From NCBI GenBank assembly GCA_036365145.1, contig JAEOAD010000603.1:1426001-1490000 (forward strand): a stretch of 64,000 nucleotides of DNA, in the 5' to 3' direction. The stretch's first letter is position 1; each line of letters opens with the position of its first letter. This document shows positions 12,371-23,656 of this stretch, in pieces. This DNA comes from Orientallactaga sibirica (lineage: Eukaryota; Chordata; Mammalia; Rodentia; Dipodidae). Below the pieces are notes generated by a model. It saw only the letters and a list, made by a program, of their open reading frames with translations. It was not told where the DNA came from and searched no databases. Both the position numbers and the translations under genes were made by a program.

Positions 12371-12951
12371 CTATAGCATAATAAAGTAGCTTGACTTCAA
12401 CACAATTGGAAATATATGTTCATTTTAAACATACATAAACCTGTTAAATTGATGATTATAGTTTTCAAAACTTTAGTTTTCACTGGTCTATAATTTGAAT
12501 CCATGCACTATTTATTTCAGAATAGGACTTTGGATTCATATTCTACTTGTTATTAAAATATTACATAAAAATTTCAGTAAGTGTAGTAAAATATAAGTAG
12601 ATAGACCATTTATTTTCATTTTAAAATATCTATTACTTTAATATTTTGTTTCATTCAACATTATCATTATTATTTGATATTTATTTTATTTTAATTGTAC
12701 ACTCATTTCACACATAATCACATATTCGCAACCAGTTACATTTATGGTAACATTCCAATTCTCTTTCTCTCTTGCTCTCTCTCTCTCTCTGTCTCTTCTT
12801 TCTAGAGCCCTTAGAGAAGCACATGCACCTACAAATACATAATAATCTTTTTCATTCTGTAATTGCATTCAATTTTATATATTTAAAATGTTCTTCAAAG
12901 TGGATAGTCTAGCCTCAATAATGATTATTTAATAGAAATAGTAACTTCCTT
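12371..12951. other. No feature recognised
   Basis: AT-rich; contains a short TC-rich run (12758-12796). No repeat head or tail recognised. Confidence 0.4.
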
Positions 12952-12966
12952 CAATTCTTTAATCTT

Positions 12967-13159
12967 TTTCTTTTTTTTTGAGGTAGATTCTTGCACTAGC
13001 CCAGGCTGACCTGGAATTCACTATTTAGTCTCAAGGTAGCCTCGAACTCATGGCTATGTTCTCACTATGTATCTCAGAGTGGCCTTGAACTCATAGCTAT
13101 TCTCCTCCCACTGCCTCCCAGGTGCTGGGATTAAAGGCATGCGCCACCACACCCAGATC
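12967..13159 (-). mobile_element. B1-type SINE, antisense, with internal duplication
   Basis: Antisense 7SL-like blocks 'cccaggctgacctggaattc' and 'gctgggattaaaggcatgcg'. Flanked by perfect 15-bp target duplications 'caattctttaatctt' (12952-12966 and 13160-13174). The interior is repeated: 'cactatttagtctcaaggta' and 'cactatgtatctcagagtgg' each lead into a 'gaactcat.gctat' block, so about 45 bp is tandemly duplicated. Confidence 0.9.
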
Positions 13160-13439
13160 CAATTCTTTAATCTTGATGGCAAAATAAAGTGAACAACTTC
13201 AAAACCATGAAAAAGTCTTATTAGTCTTCTATAACTTTTTGACAAAATCAAAATAATTTGAAAACTGCATTATATAAAACAGTCTTTAAAGACTAAAAAG
13301 CATTTTGAATAAAAACAATCAAATGCACTACAAATAATTCATGATTTTTTGTTTCAACTGTATCACTATCACACAAAATAAAGTATATTTTGAAACTCAA
13401 TATATATCATAAAATATTTCCTTAAAAATCAACAGTGTA

Positions 13440-13625
13440 TGATGAGGAGATGGCTCTGTATGTAAGACCATTTGATGCTTAACAATGAGGACATGAGTTC
13501 CATCTCCAGCATCCAAGTAAAAAGCTTGACATGACACCCAATGTTCACCACTGCCTTCTCCATGTGTACCCATACACATTCATAAACCACAAGCACAAAC
13601 ACACAAGCATCACACATACTACACT

Positions 13626-13671
<46 letters not shown>
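13440..13671 (+). mobile_element. B4 SINE, internally shortened
   Basis: ID-like head 'gatgaggagatggctctgta' with 'aggacatgagttccatctcc', then 'agtaaaaagcttgacatgac'. The usual B1-like middle is missing and the element passes straight to 'acacccaatgttcaccactg' and the CA-rich tail that is typical of B4. Ends in the (CA)n run. Confidence 0.65.
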
Positions 13672-13674
<3 letters not shown>

Positions 13675-13687
13675 TAAAAAAAAAAAA
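13630..13687. repeat. (CA)n microsatellite plus poly(A)
   Basis: About 21 CA units ending the B4 SINE, followed by 'gagtt' and a run of 11 A. Confidence 0.95.
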
Positions 13688-13811
13688 GCAGCAAACTTTA
13701 TCCTTTTCACAAAGCTTCATTGGGAAGACTCTTTAAAGCCACAAACTTTCCCACTAGTTTTAAACTGTTCTTAAGTGATTTTCCCCCTCATACTCTGTCA
13801 AGAAAAATAGC

Positions 13812-13834
13812 AAAAAAAAAAAAAAAAAAAAAAA
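13812..13834. repeat. Poly(A) tract
   Basis: Run of about 23 A with no recognisable retroposon body upstream. Either a worn tail or a simple repeat. Confidence 0.85.
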
Positions 13835-13844
13835 GAGAGAATTT

Positions 13845-14725
13845 TATCTAAAATGATACCAGAAGCTTTTTTTTTTCCTCAATGATAAGCTGTATTCAAT
13901 ACAGAATACTGTGTCTTTTCACAAATTTAACACAAATTTAAAATAGTTGTTTCATACATTTTATCCCTATTTACTGTCTGAGAAATCCATAAACTCAAAT
14001 TTCTTCTGTTGTCTGTCACTTAACAGAGAAGTGACATTTAAGAATGTGAAATGAATTTCTTGTTTTAAATTTAGTGGTCTTTCTGGTACCTCACAGAGCT
14101 AGAAGAATGTGCAGTGAGGTGATCTAATCCACATTATTTCATAGCTATTTAAATACAGACCACAAAATATGTTCTATGGTGGAATATTAAATACATTCTT
14201 TCCAAGCAATCTTTCCAAGTTGAGAAGAATCATTGGCCATTAGTGACGTTGGAAAGATAATATAGAGATAACTTCAAAGAGGAACAGTTCAATAACAACA
14301 TTCTATATTTGCAATTAAGGTACCTCATAAATTATCTCTCATTTTGTTGAACATTCAAGCCACATTTTAAAAGTTAAGGCACAGTGGCAGAAACTTCATG
14401 AAAATACGTGCATGTGAACGTGACCTCCAAAATATAAGTGTTTATTAGGAGTAAAATAGCTTACATTTGGGCCTGCCCAACAACAATGGAATGATTCATG
14501 TTGATGCTTCAACTAGCTCCTTGATTAGTTCAACACAAATGTGTCATTTCTTCAGAGAACTGGATACCAGGCAGTGTATCTTATTCCAGTGAATGACACA
14601 GGCTCTTAGAATCAGTTCCTGCTGTCTGCTGTGAGTGGGGATTTACATATTCAGTATTACTCTTGGTGATCACATAACTACTCTTGTCCATAACACCAAC
14701 ATGTCTCATCTTCAGATCTGTTTCC
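13845..14725. other. No feature recognised
   Basis: Unique-looking AT-rich sequence. No open frame of note, no repeat head. Confidence 0.4.
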
Positions 14726-14730
14726 CTGTC

Positions 14731-15045
14731 TGTGGTTGGTTGAGTGTTAATGTTTGTGATTAAGCTTCCTACTATGTACCCAGCTGGTGGATTTGGGAGA
14801 CAGAGCTTTGCTGGAGGTCTTGTGTTGCTAGGGGTTGACTTTTCGGGTGAAGAGTCTATCCTTTTGTGTGGTTAGAGGCAGCTCACGCTTGCTGTTCTCT
14901 CTGTGTGCTGTGGATGTGTGATATTGTAAGCTGGTTGCTTTCCTCCACTAAGATGAAGCTTTTTTTGAAATTCTCAGCCTAAAATAAGCCATTTCTTCTC
15001 ATAAGCTGTTTTTACAGATGGTTTGTCCTAGCTAATGAATGCACT
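14731..15045 (+). mobile_element. Diverged MaLR-type LTR
   Basis: Starts TGTGGTTGGTTGAGTG. The order 'acccagctggtggattt', 'cagagctttgctggagg', 'aaaataagccatttcttct' and 'gtttgtcctagctaatga' follows the MaLR LTR pattern (leader, polyadenylation signal region, 'agctaat' end). No target duplication is readable. Related in pattern to the LTR at 21.0 kb. Confidence 0.55.
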
Positions 15046-15367
15046 ACCCATATTATAGTCTTACATCTCATCTCACTCACTCAAAAGCATTGGGAAACTA
15101 TAAACTAACTATCCTAAATTTTAGTAACTATTTCACAGGGTTATTTCAAGATGTCAACTTTAGGATTCAAAGCATAAGAAAAAATTCCACTAGCCAGTAC
15201 TAACAGGATCCTCTCACTTGTTCTACAGAAAATTTTATCTATTAATTTGGTTATACAATTGCAATTTAGAGCAATGTAGTCTAGCTTCATGGGGACTGGC
15301 ATGGAGGAGAAAAGGTGACAGCCTTTCTCTTATTTGAAAAATTAGAGAAACAGGAAAAATAACCACG
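15046..15367. other. No feature recognised
   Basis: About 320 bp of unique-looking sequence between an LTR and a B4 SINE. Confidence 0.4.
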
Positions 15368-15712
15368 GGAGTCTGGAGAGATGGCTTAATCAATAGAATA
15401 CTGGGCATTCAAGCAAGAGGACCTGTGTTCAGATTCTCAGGATGCTCTTAAAAGCTGGGTATGATGGTGTTACCTACAAACCTAATACAGGGGACTAGGA
15501 AACAGATAGAAGTCACAAACTTGCTGTCTGGAAAATTTAATAAATTGATGAATTTCAAATTCAGTGAAAGAACCAGTCCTGATGAAAAATAAAGTGTAGA
15601 TCAATTAAAGAGGAAGGAAGATATTCTCAAACTTTGGCCTTCCTATTCAGGCACACACACATACAGACATGCACCGATACCACATATATATGCATGCAAA
15701 AATGACAGGGTT
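15368..15712 (+). mobile_element. B4 SINE, near full length
   Basis: Head 'gtctggagagatggcttaat', 'gaggacctgtgttcagattc', then the B1-like middle 'aagctgggtatgatggtgtt' and 'cagtgaaagaac', and a CA-rich 3' part 'caggcacacacacatacaga'. The ID-B1 fusion structure is that of rodent B4. Diverged, no target duplication seen. Confidence 0.7.
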
Positions 15713-16258
15713 AAAAACTCTGAAAAGAAGGAATGATCATTACAGCTTTTTAGCCAAAGCAATTTTTATGGTAAATTGGATGTTACAGCTTTTAAGGAAC
15801 AAGGATAAGTCCAAAATTTTCTGAATCAGTGACAATTTTGAACATTTTGACATGAGCATAATAAGCTCTGAATGAGGCTTTGTTAAAACACTAACTGAAA
15901 TTAATTTTAAGTTACTCTATTTTCTTCTTGTTTTACCCTTCACAAATGTTACTTCTGTTTAGTGTTTATCTTTTATTCTCCTGTATTGTTATTAAAATCT
16001 GTCCCCAAAAATAATTTAAAGAATTATATTCTCAACATAATCCATGCATTCACTCAAATGATGAAAGCACCAACTTTCCCTCATATTATAATGAAATGAA
16101 AAGACTCATGCTAATGTTTGTTAGAAGGCATGTCTAGACCTGTTTGACTGAGTTATATTTTAAGAAAAACAAAGAATATAGTGTCTTCCCATAATAAAAG
16201 CATAAATACTATGGCTATGTACTTTTCCAAGGCAGATGTAACAGATGTCAGAATATTA
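15713..16258. other. No feature recognised
   Basis: AT-rich, no repeat signature, directly upstream of the L1 5' end. Confidence 0.4.
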
Positions 16259-17011
16259 AAGAAGATGGAGACTTCCAGGTAAGATGGCTTCATAAAGTCA
16301 CAGCAAACCAGCCTAGGGAGGGATTTAAGAAAAAACTATAGCAAAATACTCTTTTCTTCCAAAAACTGAAGGCTTATAGGTTTTTATTGGCCACAGCAGA
16401 GAAGCAGGAGAGACCAAGATCTACCATAAAGGAGAAAACTGGCTAGACTCCCACCAGGTGCTAGCAGCTCCAATACATGCAGATACACCTGCCCACCTGG
16501 CCAGGCACCAAGCTACAAGAGCAGAGACCAAACAAAGTGATTTTCCAACCTCATCAACCTCCTTGTAAAGTCAAGAAATTTGAAGGGGAGATAGCAGAGA
16601 CCAGATGAAGGGGATACAGGAGGGACCAGCTCAGTAGTTCCGGTACAACTCCAGACTTCCTGCATTCTAACATCCCCCAACAATCAGAACTGTGAACCTC
16701 TAGAGAATGTATTCAGCTCCCAGCAGCAGGAAATCCAGCACAGTTGACCAGAGAACCAGGTCCACTGCATGACATGGAGGGAGTGAGGTGGGCACTTAGC
16801 ATTGGTGAGATTGGAAACTATCCCACAAGGTTATAAGGCCAATTGACAAGAAAGCAGGTACATAGGCCTGCAATGGAAGTGCTAATGTCCCTTTCTATGT
16901 TAAAGTGTGTTAAAAATTACATATTCATGGTTGGCTTTACAATTCTCAATTAAGCTGTATTTGCAGGTTGACAATTATAGTCTTTGATGCTTTCAGATTC
17001 ATAGGGCCTTT

Positions 17012-17148
17012 TTCTTTTTCTTTTGTCATTATTGGGGGCATGGTCTGATTCAGACCCAGGATGACGTGGAACCCATTTCAGAACAGAAATCCCAACCTCT
17101 CAGCTGACAGTATTAAGGGTGTACAGCAACACACACCCTTAGGGATTT
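17012..17148 (-). mobile_element. Degenerate B1-like SINE, antisense
   Basis: 'tttttctttttcttttgtca', 'ggtctgattcagacccagga', 'tgacgtggaacccatttc' and 'cagtattaagggtgt' line up with the antisense B1 order (tail, 'cccaggctgacctggaa', 'gggattaaaggcgtg') with many changes. It separates the L1 leader from ORF1. Confidence 0.45.
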
Positions 17149-18020
17149 TGGCTTTATAAGGTTATCTGTGTTTCAATCCCCACACTTACATACTCTATGC
17201 TGGATTTTATTGAATGTGTACATTGCTCAGCTGAATTTTAGAATTTTCTAGTAAATTTCTCTACCTAGCACACTATTATACTTGAATAGCAAGCAATCTC
17301 AACACCTAGGTTTACTAATATAGTACAAGAGTTCACTTGGCACGTTAAACTTACTCTAAAAATACATAAATTTGGATTTTCAAGCCTAAGAGCAACACAG
17401 ATAATTAGAAAACTCAAGCACCAAATCAAGCCAGGATGCAAAAAATCACTACATTATAATATAAGAAACACAAAGAATTGAGACAATACAATCCCAACCA
17501 AAATCATAAATCCATAAGAAATGACCACCAATGAGACACTTTTAGAAGAAAGGCCTGACACAGATTTCAAAATAGTCAAAGAAATAAAATAATAAATCAA
17601 AGGAATCAAAGAAGAAAACACAAGAATTAAAGAAGAAAACAAACTCCTGAAGGAATATCAAAAGAACACATGAAACTAGCTTAATGAAATAAGGAGGTCA
17701 TTGCAAGACATAAGTAAGGAAACAGAAATACTGAAGAAAAATTGGGCAGAAATACTAACACTGAAAATACAGTAAGTCAAATAAAAAAAAATTCTTTGGA
17801 AAGCCTCACCAGTAGAATGGATGAGGGAGAGAACAGAATATATAAACTAGAAGACCAAGTGGCAGATTGAATATAGTCCAACAGAGAGAAAGAGAAGCTA
17901 ATAGGAAGGTATGAATGGGAATTTCAAGATATTAGGAACAGTATGAAAAGATCAAACATAAGCATTCAGAGTATAATAGAAGGAGAAGAATTTCAAACCA
18001 AAAGAATACTAGGCATTTAT

Positions 18021-18264
18021 CAGGCTGGAGAGATGGCTTAATGGTTAAGTGCTTGCCTGTGAAGCTAAAGGACCCCAGTTCAAGGCTCAATTCCCCAGAA
18101 CCCACATAAGCAGGATGCACAAGGTAGCACATGCAACTGGAGTTCATTTTCAGGACCTTGAGGCCCTGGTGGGCCCAATGTTTCCTCTCTGTCTTTGTCA
18201 CTTTCTTTCTCTGTTACTCTCAAATAAAGAAATAAAATTAAACAAAATTTAAAAAAATAATAGC
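18021..18264 (+). mobile_element. B2-type SINE inside L1 ORF1
   Basis: Head 'caggctggagagatggctta', B box 'ggttcaa'-like 'agttcaaggctcaattcc', 'cacaaggtagcacatgca', TC-rich stretch, 'caaataaagaaataaaatta' tail. Short matching flanks 'aggcattt' (18011-18018 and 18265-18272) restore the L1 reading across it. Confidence 0.9.
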
Positions 18265-18509
18265 AGGCATTTTCAACAAAATCATAGAAGAAAATTTTCC
18301 CAAAATGGGAAAGAAATGCCAGTGCATATACAGGAAGCTTTTAGAACATCAAAGAGACAAAACCTGGAAAGAACCTCTCCTCAGTGTGTTATAATTAAAC
18401 TACCAAACACAAAAACCAAAGAAAGCAGTTAGAAAAAGCACATCACCTATAAAGGCAAGCCCATCAGGATAACATCAGGATTATTTGACACACACTTTAA
18501 AAGCCAGAA

Positions 18510-18750
18510 AGGGTCTGGAGAGATGGCTTTGCAGTTCAGGTGCCTGCCTGATAAGCCCAAGAACACCTGTTTGATTCTCCAGGTCCCATGTTTAGCCATA
18601 TGCAAAGTGATGCAAGGGTGCAATGCTGCATGTGCCCACAAGGGGGTGCACGTGTTGGAGTTCATTCACAGCAGCTGAGAGGCCACTGGAGTGCCCATTT
18701 TTCTCTCTCTCTCTCTCTCTGACTCTCAAAAAAAAAAAAAAAAAAAAAAA
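18510..18750 (+). mobile_element. B2-type SINE, long subtype, inside L1 ORF1
   Basis: Head 'gggtctggagagatggcttt'. Carries an extra internal block ('gcaaagtgatgcaagggtgc' and 'aatgctgcatgtgccc') absent from most copies here but shared with the antisense element at 52.9 kb. Ends in a TC run and 26 A. Target duplication 'aaaagccagaa' at 18499-18509 and 18751-18761. Confidence 0.93.
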
Positions 18751-19064
18751 AAAAGCCAGAAGGATTTGGGATGATGTGTTCCAAATTCTGAAAGATAACA
18801 CCTGTCAACCAAGATTACCTTATCCTCTAAAGCTATCTGTCCAAATTGAAGGGGAAATAAGAACATTCCACAACAAAAACAGGCTAAAGAAATTTATAAC
18901 AACTAAGCCAGCTATACAGCAAATACTTGAAGGACTCCGTCACCCTGAAGAGAAAGCAAAGCACACACATGAGGAAACAGGAAAAAAAAAAAACCCATAC
19001 TCAAATAACAGTTCACACACCACAGAGGGATTAAAACACAAATAAGCAACAAGAAAGACTATGG

Positions 19065-20933
19065 AGCATACAGAAATTCATGGAGAGTAATCAGTATACT
19101 ATTGAATGATGAATGGGTGATTGAAGAAATCAAAAATGAAATTAATAAAATCATTGAATGAAATGATGATGAGAATACAACATACCAAAACCTTTGGGAG
19201 AAAATGAAGACAGTACTAAGATGGAAATTTATAGCTGCAAATGCCTATATTAAGAAGTTAGAGAGCTCATAAGTAAACAATTTAAGGCCTAAACTTAAGG
19301 CCTTGGAAAAAAATAGAAAAAGGCCAACCAAAAATCAGTAGACAGGAATAAATAAGAAAGATTAGGGCAGAAATTGAGCTAGAAATAAAAAAAAAATCTT
19401 AAGAATCAATGAAACAAACAATTGGTTATTTGAAAGGATAAACAAGATTGATAAACCCTTAGCAAATCTAACCAGAAGAGAGAAGAGACAAAAACCAATA
19501 AAATTAGAGATGAAAAAGGCACCATTACTACAGATACCAAAGAAATTCAAAAAATCATAAGGGCATATTTTAAGAATATATACACCTATAAATTTGAAAT
19601 CTGAAAGAATTGAATGATTTCTTTGATTCATATTACCTAACAAAATTAACTCAAGGTGAGATAATCCATTTAAATAGACCTATAATAAGTATGCAGATCC
19701 AAGTAGTTATAAAAAGTCTCCCAACTAAAAAATGTGCAGGCCCAGATGGATTCACTGGTGAATTTTAGCAGACCTTCATGGAAGAACTAACACCATTGCT
19801 TCTCAAACTTTTCCATAAAATAGAAAAGGAAGGAATCTACCAAACTCCTTCTACCAAGCCAGTATCACCCTGATACCAAAATCTGACTAAGAAAGAACAG
19901 CAAAAAAATATTATAGACCAGTTTACCTCATGAACATAGATGCAAAAATTCTCAACAAAATATCGGGAAACAATACAAGAATATAACAGAAAGATGACTG
20001 GCCCTGACCAAGTAGACTTTATCAATGAGATGCTGGGATGGTTCAACATAAGCAAATCTATAAACATATTACCCAATACAAATGGACTGAAGGACAAAAA
20101 TCACATTATCATCTCAAGAGATGCAGAAAAGGCATTCAACAAAATCTGACATACCTTCATGGTAAAAGTTCTACAGCAACTGGGAATAGAAGAAACATAT
20201 CTCAGCATAATAAAAGCTACTTATGACAAACCTACAGCCAACATAATACTAAATGGGGAAAAACTTGAAGCTTTCCACTAAATTCAGGAACAAGACAAGT
20301 GTGTCCACTGTCTGCTCTTTTATTTCATATAGTACTGGAAATCTAAGCTACAGCAATAAGGCAAGAGAGAAACATAAAAGGGGTATAAATTGGAAAGGAA
20401 GAGATCAAATAATCATTATTTGCAGATGATATGATTCTATACATAAAGGACCCTAAAGATACAGAAACACAGAAACACACAGAAATCAGTACTTTTCCTA
20501 TATACTAACAACAGACATGGGAAGGATGAAATCAGGGAATCTCTTCCATTCAAAATTGTCTCAGAAAAAAATCAAGTCCCTTGGAATAAACCTAACCAAG
20601 GAAGTGAAGGATCTTTACAATGAGAATTTTAAAATACTCACGTGAAAAATTGCAGAAGACACAAAGAAATAGAAAGACATCCCATGTTCTTGGATTGGAA
20701 GAATCAATATTGTGAACATTTAATGCAATCCCCTTTAAAATTCCAATAGAATTTTAGCAATTCTAAAATTCATTTGGAAGCACAAAAATCCTCAAATAGC
20801 CAAAACAATTTTGAGCAACAAAAATAAGGCTGGTGGTATCACCTTACTCAATTTTAAGGTGTATTACAAAGCCATAGTAACAAAAACAGCCTGGTACTGG
20901 CACATAGGCAGACAAGTAGATCTATTACTGGAA
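19065..20933 (+). pseudogene. L1 ORF2 reverse transcriptase remnant, endonuclease missing
   Basis: Broken ORF2, the L1 endonuclease/reverse transcriptase. It starts with the post-endonuclease linker ('LLNDEWVIEEIKNEI', then 'TTYQNLW' and 'RINKIDKPLANL'). Next come RT landmarks: 'AGPDGFTGEF' (19736-19765, followed by a stop), '[10 protein letters not shown]', '[14 protein letters not shown]', '[15 protein letters not shown]' and the catalytic 'FADD' at 20419-20430. It ends after '[12 protein letters not shown]', before the Cys-rich C-terminus. The whole N-terminal endonuclease (about 240 residues in the family) and the ORF1-ORF2 spacer are absent although ORF1 lies just upstream. Many stops and frameshifts. 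Confidence 0.88.
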
Positions 20934-21030
20934 TAAGTGTGTAGTTTATTGAGGAAATCCTCAGAGTCCTTAAGGGCAAGGTTAAATTTTGTGATAACTC
21001 TCAAAGAAATCATATCTTGCTACACAAAGT

Positions 21031-21381
21031 TGTGGCTTGAGTCTAAAATGTCTCCCATAGCCTCATGTGTTTGTGATTAAGCTTTATATTAATCCTCCGT
21101 GGATAGAGCCTTTGGGAAGCAGAACCTTGCTGAAGAAAGTTTGTCACTGGTGAGAGGCCTTGAGATTTATTAGTCTAGCCTAACTAGGTGTTGAGACCAC
21201 ACACTCTCTACTTCTTCCTTTCTTTTTGGGGGGATATGATGCCGGGCTTTCTGCTCCTGCTGTACCTTTCCTGGCAGGATGAATCTTCCCCTAGGAATTA
21301 TAAGGTGGGAACAAAAATTGTCTTCCATAAGCTGCTTCTGTTTGAATATTTTGTTCCCACAATGAGAAGTGAATAGCTACA
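21031..21381 (+). mobile_element. MaLR-type LTR
   Basis: Starts TGTGGCTTGAGTCTAAAATG, then 'tctcccatagcctcatgtg', 'gagcctttgggaagcaga', 'ccttgctgaagaaag' and 'ctgctcctgctgtacc'-like blocks, and ends 'gtgaatagctaca'. This is the recognisable MaLR LTR order. No 5-bp duplication is legible. It lies just after the broken end of the L1, and its insertion or a linked deletion may have removed that end. Confidence 0.7.
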
Positions 21382-21382
21382 C

Positions 21383-22092
21383 ATAACAAACAAATTCAAT
21401 GGAAATGAGTTTTAAATTAAGATTTTGTGAAGCATTGTGTTTTATATAATTCCATCTTTGTATAACTACAATGAAATACAAAACTTTCCAAAGTAGATAA
21501 TCTTAGCAAAAGTAAAATGAAATACTCTATGGCCAGTTCTCTCCATGCCTGTTTTTCTCACCACTCTCATTGAGTTTTTTGGGTGTGTACTTTTGCTTCT
21601 AGTCTAGAAGAGTTGAAATCCTTTTATTTAAAAATAAATTTTATGTACATAATATTGTTATAAAATATCATAAACTGATCAAGCTCACTCCATTCACTAA
21701 GGATCGGTGGCTTACTTAATCAATTATCATCACAGTCAAACTATTTAGGCTTCCTACTTATAATAGAGATCATTCAATTTAAGACTTCATTTGGATTTTT
21801 TTTTTTTTTTTTTTTTTTTGGTAAATTGCTAATTTTGTTCACCCAGTGAGTCTATTCCCAGTTTGAACATAATAGTTGTGTCTGTATTGGCTTTGCTTCA
21901 CTAGCTAAAATTTAGGCTCAAGAGAGCAATACCTTAGCTAATTACTTAGAATTTAGTTCATTCCCATTGAGAATTGTGTCTTGTGGTTCTAGAAAAGGCA
22001 TATTAACCAGGCATAGCACAACTAATGCTGAACTCTTGTTACAAGAAAAGAACATGTACCTGTGAGATGCATTCTTTAGTACAGCAACTATT
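21383..22092. other. No feature recognised
   Basis: AT-rich. Contains a poly(T) run of about 24 (21796-21819) with no attached SINE body. Nothing else recognised. Confidence 0.4.
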
Positions 22093-22105
22093 AATAGGTA
22101 TTGGG

Positions 22106-22320
22106 GCTGAAGAGATGGTTTAGCAGTTAAGGCACATACCTGCAAAGCCTAAGGACCCTAGTTCAATTCTCCAGGTCCCGTGTAAGCTATATGCACAAGG
22201 GGGCCACTGTCTGGAGTTCGTTTGCAATGGCTAGAGGCCCTGGAATGCCCATTCTCACTCTCCCTCTCTCTCTTTCTCTCTCTCTGTCTCTAATAAATAA
22301 ATAAAAATAAAGTCTTTAAA
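22106..22320 (+). mobile_element. B2-type SINE with 13-bp target duplication
   Basis: Head 'ggctgaagagatggtttagc', B box 'agttcaattctcc', 'gtctggagttcgtttgcaat', 'tagaggccctggaatgccc', TC-rich run and AAAT tail. 'aataggtattggg' is duplicated perfectly at 22093-22105 and 22321-22333. Confidence 0.95.
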
Positions 22321-22333
22321 AATAGGTATTGGG

Positions 22334-23090
22334 AAATAGTTTTATTTTTCTAAGAACATACAAGAACTACTCTAAATTATAATATTATCAAAAGATAACA
22401 ATAGTGTGCTTATGATGTATAATTTTGTAACTAATGAAATGGCAGAATTAATTTTAAATATATGAACAATTTTTAAATCATGTGACTTATAATTCCAGAG
22501 GTCAGTTATTCCTGAGTAGTCTAGCAATCCAGACACACAGAAAACATTGTGCATAATCCTTGCATAATTAAAACTTCTTCAATATTCATTTGCTAATAGT
22601 TCAATACCAAAAAGTAAGATATATGTAATGAGAAATGGCCAAGAGAGGTAAAAAGAAAATTAATTAAAATTAATAATATTAATTTCTAAAAAGAATTATG
22701 AATTAAGTTCTGTTACTGTTGTAATTTTTTCATTTCACTAAGATGAATTTCAAACCATAGGCTAAAATACCCAAATTCTCTCTCTCTCTCTCTCTTTCTT
22801 TCTCTCTCTCTCTCTCTCACACACACACAACCTATTTTGTAAAATGGGCTACTTTGCAATGATATTTCCAGAAAGCATATAATCTTAGTGCGCTAAATCA
22901 TTTAAATAGCCTCTATCTTTGGCAGTAATGTAATCACTCATTAGAAGAAAATAAGATACCATCTTTAACTTTCTTTAACATTCAGAAAACAGTTGGTACA
23001 TTTCTGATTCAAAATTGTTTGTGGGAAGCATAATGTTACTTGCAAAATTGTAATTTGAATGAAGAAAAGGTACTATGCCACTATCTAAAA
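22334..23090. other. No gene; (TC)n microsatellite at 22779-22829
   Basis: AT-rich unique sequence with one TC-rich run ending in CA repeats. The run has no SINE head, so it is a free-standing simple repeat. Confidence 0.45.
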
Positions 23091-23104
23091 CAAAACATGT
23101 AATT

Positions 23105-23264
23105 TGGGGCTGGAGAGATGGTTTAGCAATTAAGCACTTGCTTGTGAAGCCTAAGGACCCTGGTTCAAGGCTCAATTCTCAGTACACACATAAGCCAGAT
23201 GCACAATGTGGCACATGCATCTGGAGTTCATTTACAGTGGCTGGAGGCCCTCATGGGCCCATTC

Positions 23265-23314
<50 letters not shown>

Positions 23315-23385
23315 TCTCTTTCTCTCTCTCTCTTTGCCTCTTTCTCTCTCTGTCTGCCTGTCTATCTCAAATAAATAAAAAGAAA
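23105..23385 (+). mobile_element. B2-type SINE with expanded TC tract
   Basis: Head 'ggggctggagagatggttta', 'cctggttcaaggctcaattc', 'cacatgcatctggagttcat', 'ggccctcatgggcccatt', then ~100 bp of TC-rich simple sequence and an AAAT tail. Target duplication 'caaaacatgtaatt' / 'caaagcatgtaatt' (23091-23104, 23386-23399). The Ser-Leu and Arg-Glu open frames here are artefacts of the simple repeat. Confidence 0.93.
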
Positions 23386-23656
23386 CAAAGCATGTAATTC
23401 TTGGAGTTACAGTGATGTGATCAAAGAGAATTATGGTATTAGAAATTATCAATCTTCACCTTCTAGATGAGCAAAGAATCTAAGAGCTCATCAATTCCAA
23501 ACCATTAACTCTGTCGTGGTTTATACAAAATATCATTAATTTGGCTATACATGTGAAGTTTTGTCATTGTGAAGAATATTTGTACTAATTATTAACTTCA
23601 AGTTGATTTCACACCACCGCTCAATAGCTATCTAGTCAACAGAACCTGAAGGTGTG

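Larger units (their letters stand above)
17390..19045 (+). pseudogene. L1 ORF1p remnant (RNA-binding chaperone), broken
   Basis: Remains of the L1 ORF1 protein, the trimeric RNA-binding chaperone of the L1 ribonucleoprotein. The upstream part is Lys/Glu-rich with coiled-coil character in several frames. Next come 'IIEENFPKMGKK' (18.28 kb), matching the conserved 'IIxENFP' of the RRM region, and after the second SINE the C-terminal domain: 'ARRIWDDVFQILKDN', 'CQPRLPYPLKLS', 'EGEIRTF' and 'FITTKPAIQQIL' near 18.76-18.93 kb, matching the family's 'ARREW...NFQPR..YPAKLS...EGE...F.TTRPAL' order. Interrupted by two B2 SINEs and several stops, so non-functional. Family match is by recall of ORF1p motifs. 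Confidence 0.85.
16259..20933 (+). mobile_element. L1 with 5' UTR, ORF1 and ORF2-RT; 3' end missing
   Basis: Reads in order: a 5' UTR-like start ('gaagatggagacttccaggt', the usual L1 'aagatgg' opening), purine-rich GC-richer leader to ~16.87 kb, a stretch of unclear origin with a worn antisense B1 (17.0-17.15 kb), ORF1 remains, then ORF2 from just beyond the endonuclease domain through the reverse transcriptase. Two B2 SINEs with target duplications sit inside ORF1. The element stops abruptly within ORF2, with no 3' UTR or tail, about 100 bp before an LTR, so the 3' part was lost after insertion. Many stops and frameshifts: a fossil. Confidence 0.85.

Noticed and set aside
23075..23452. Ser-Leu and Arg-Glu rich frames on both strands
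   Set aside because: Pure product of the B2 TC-rich tract.
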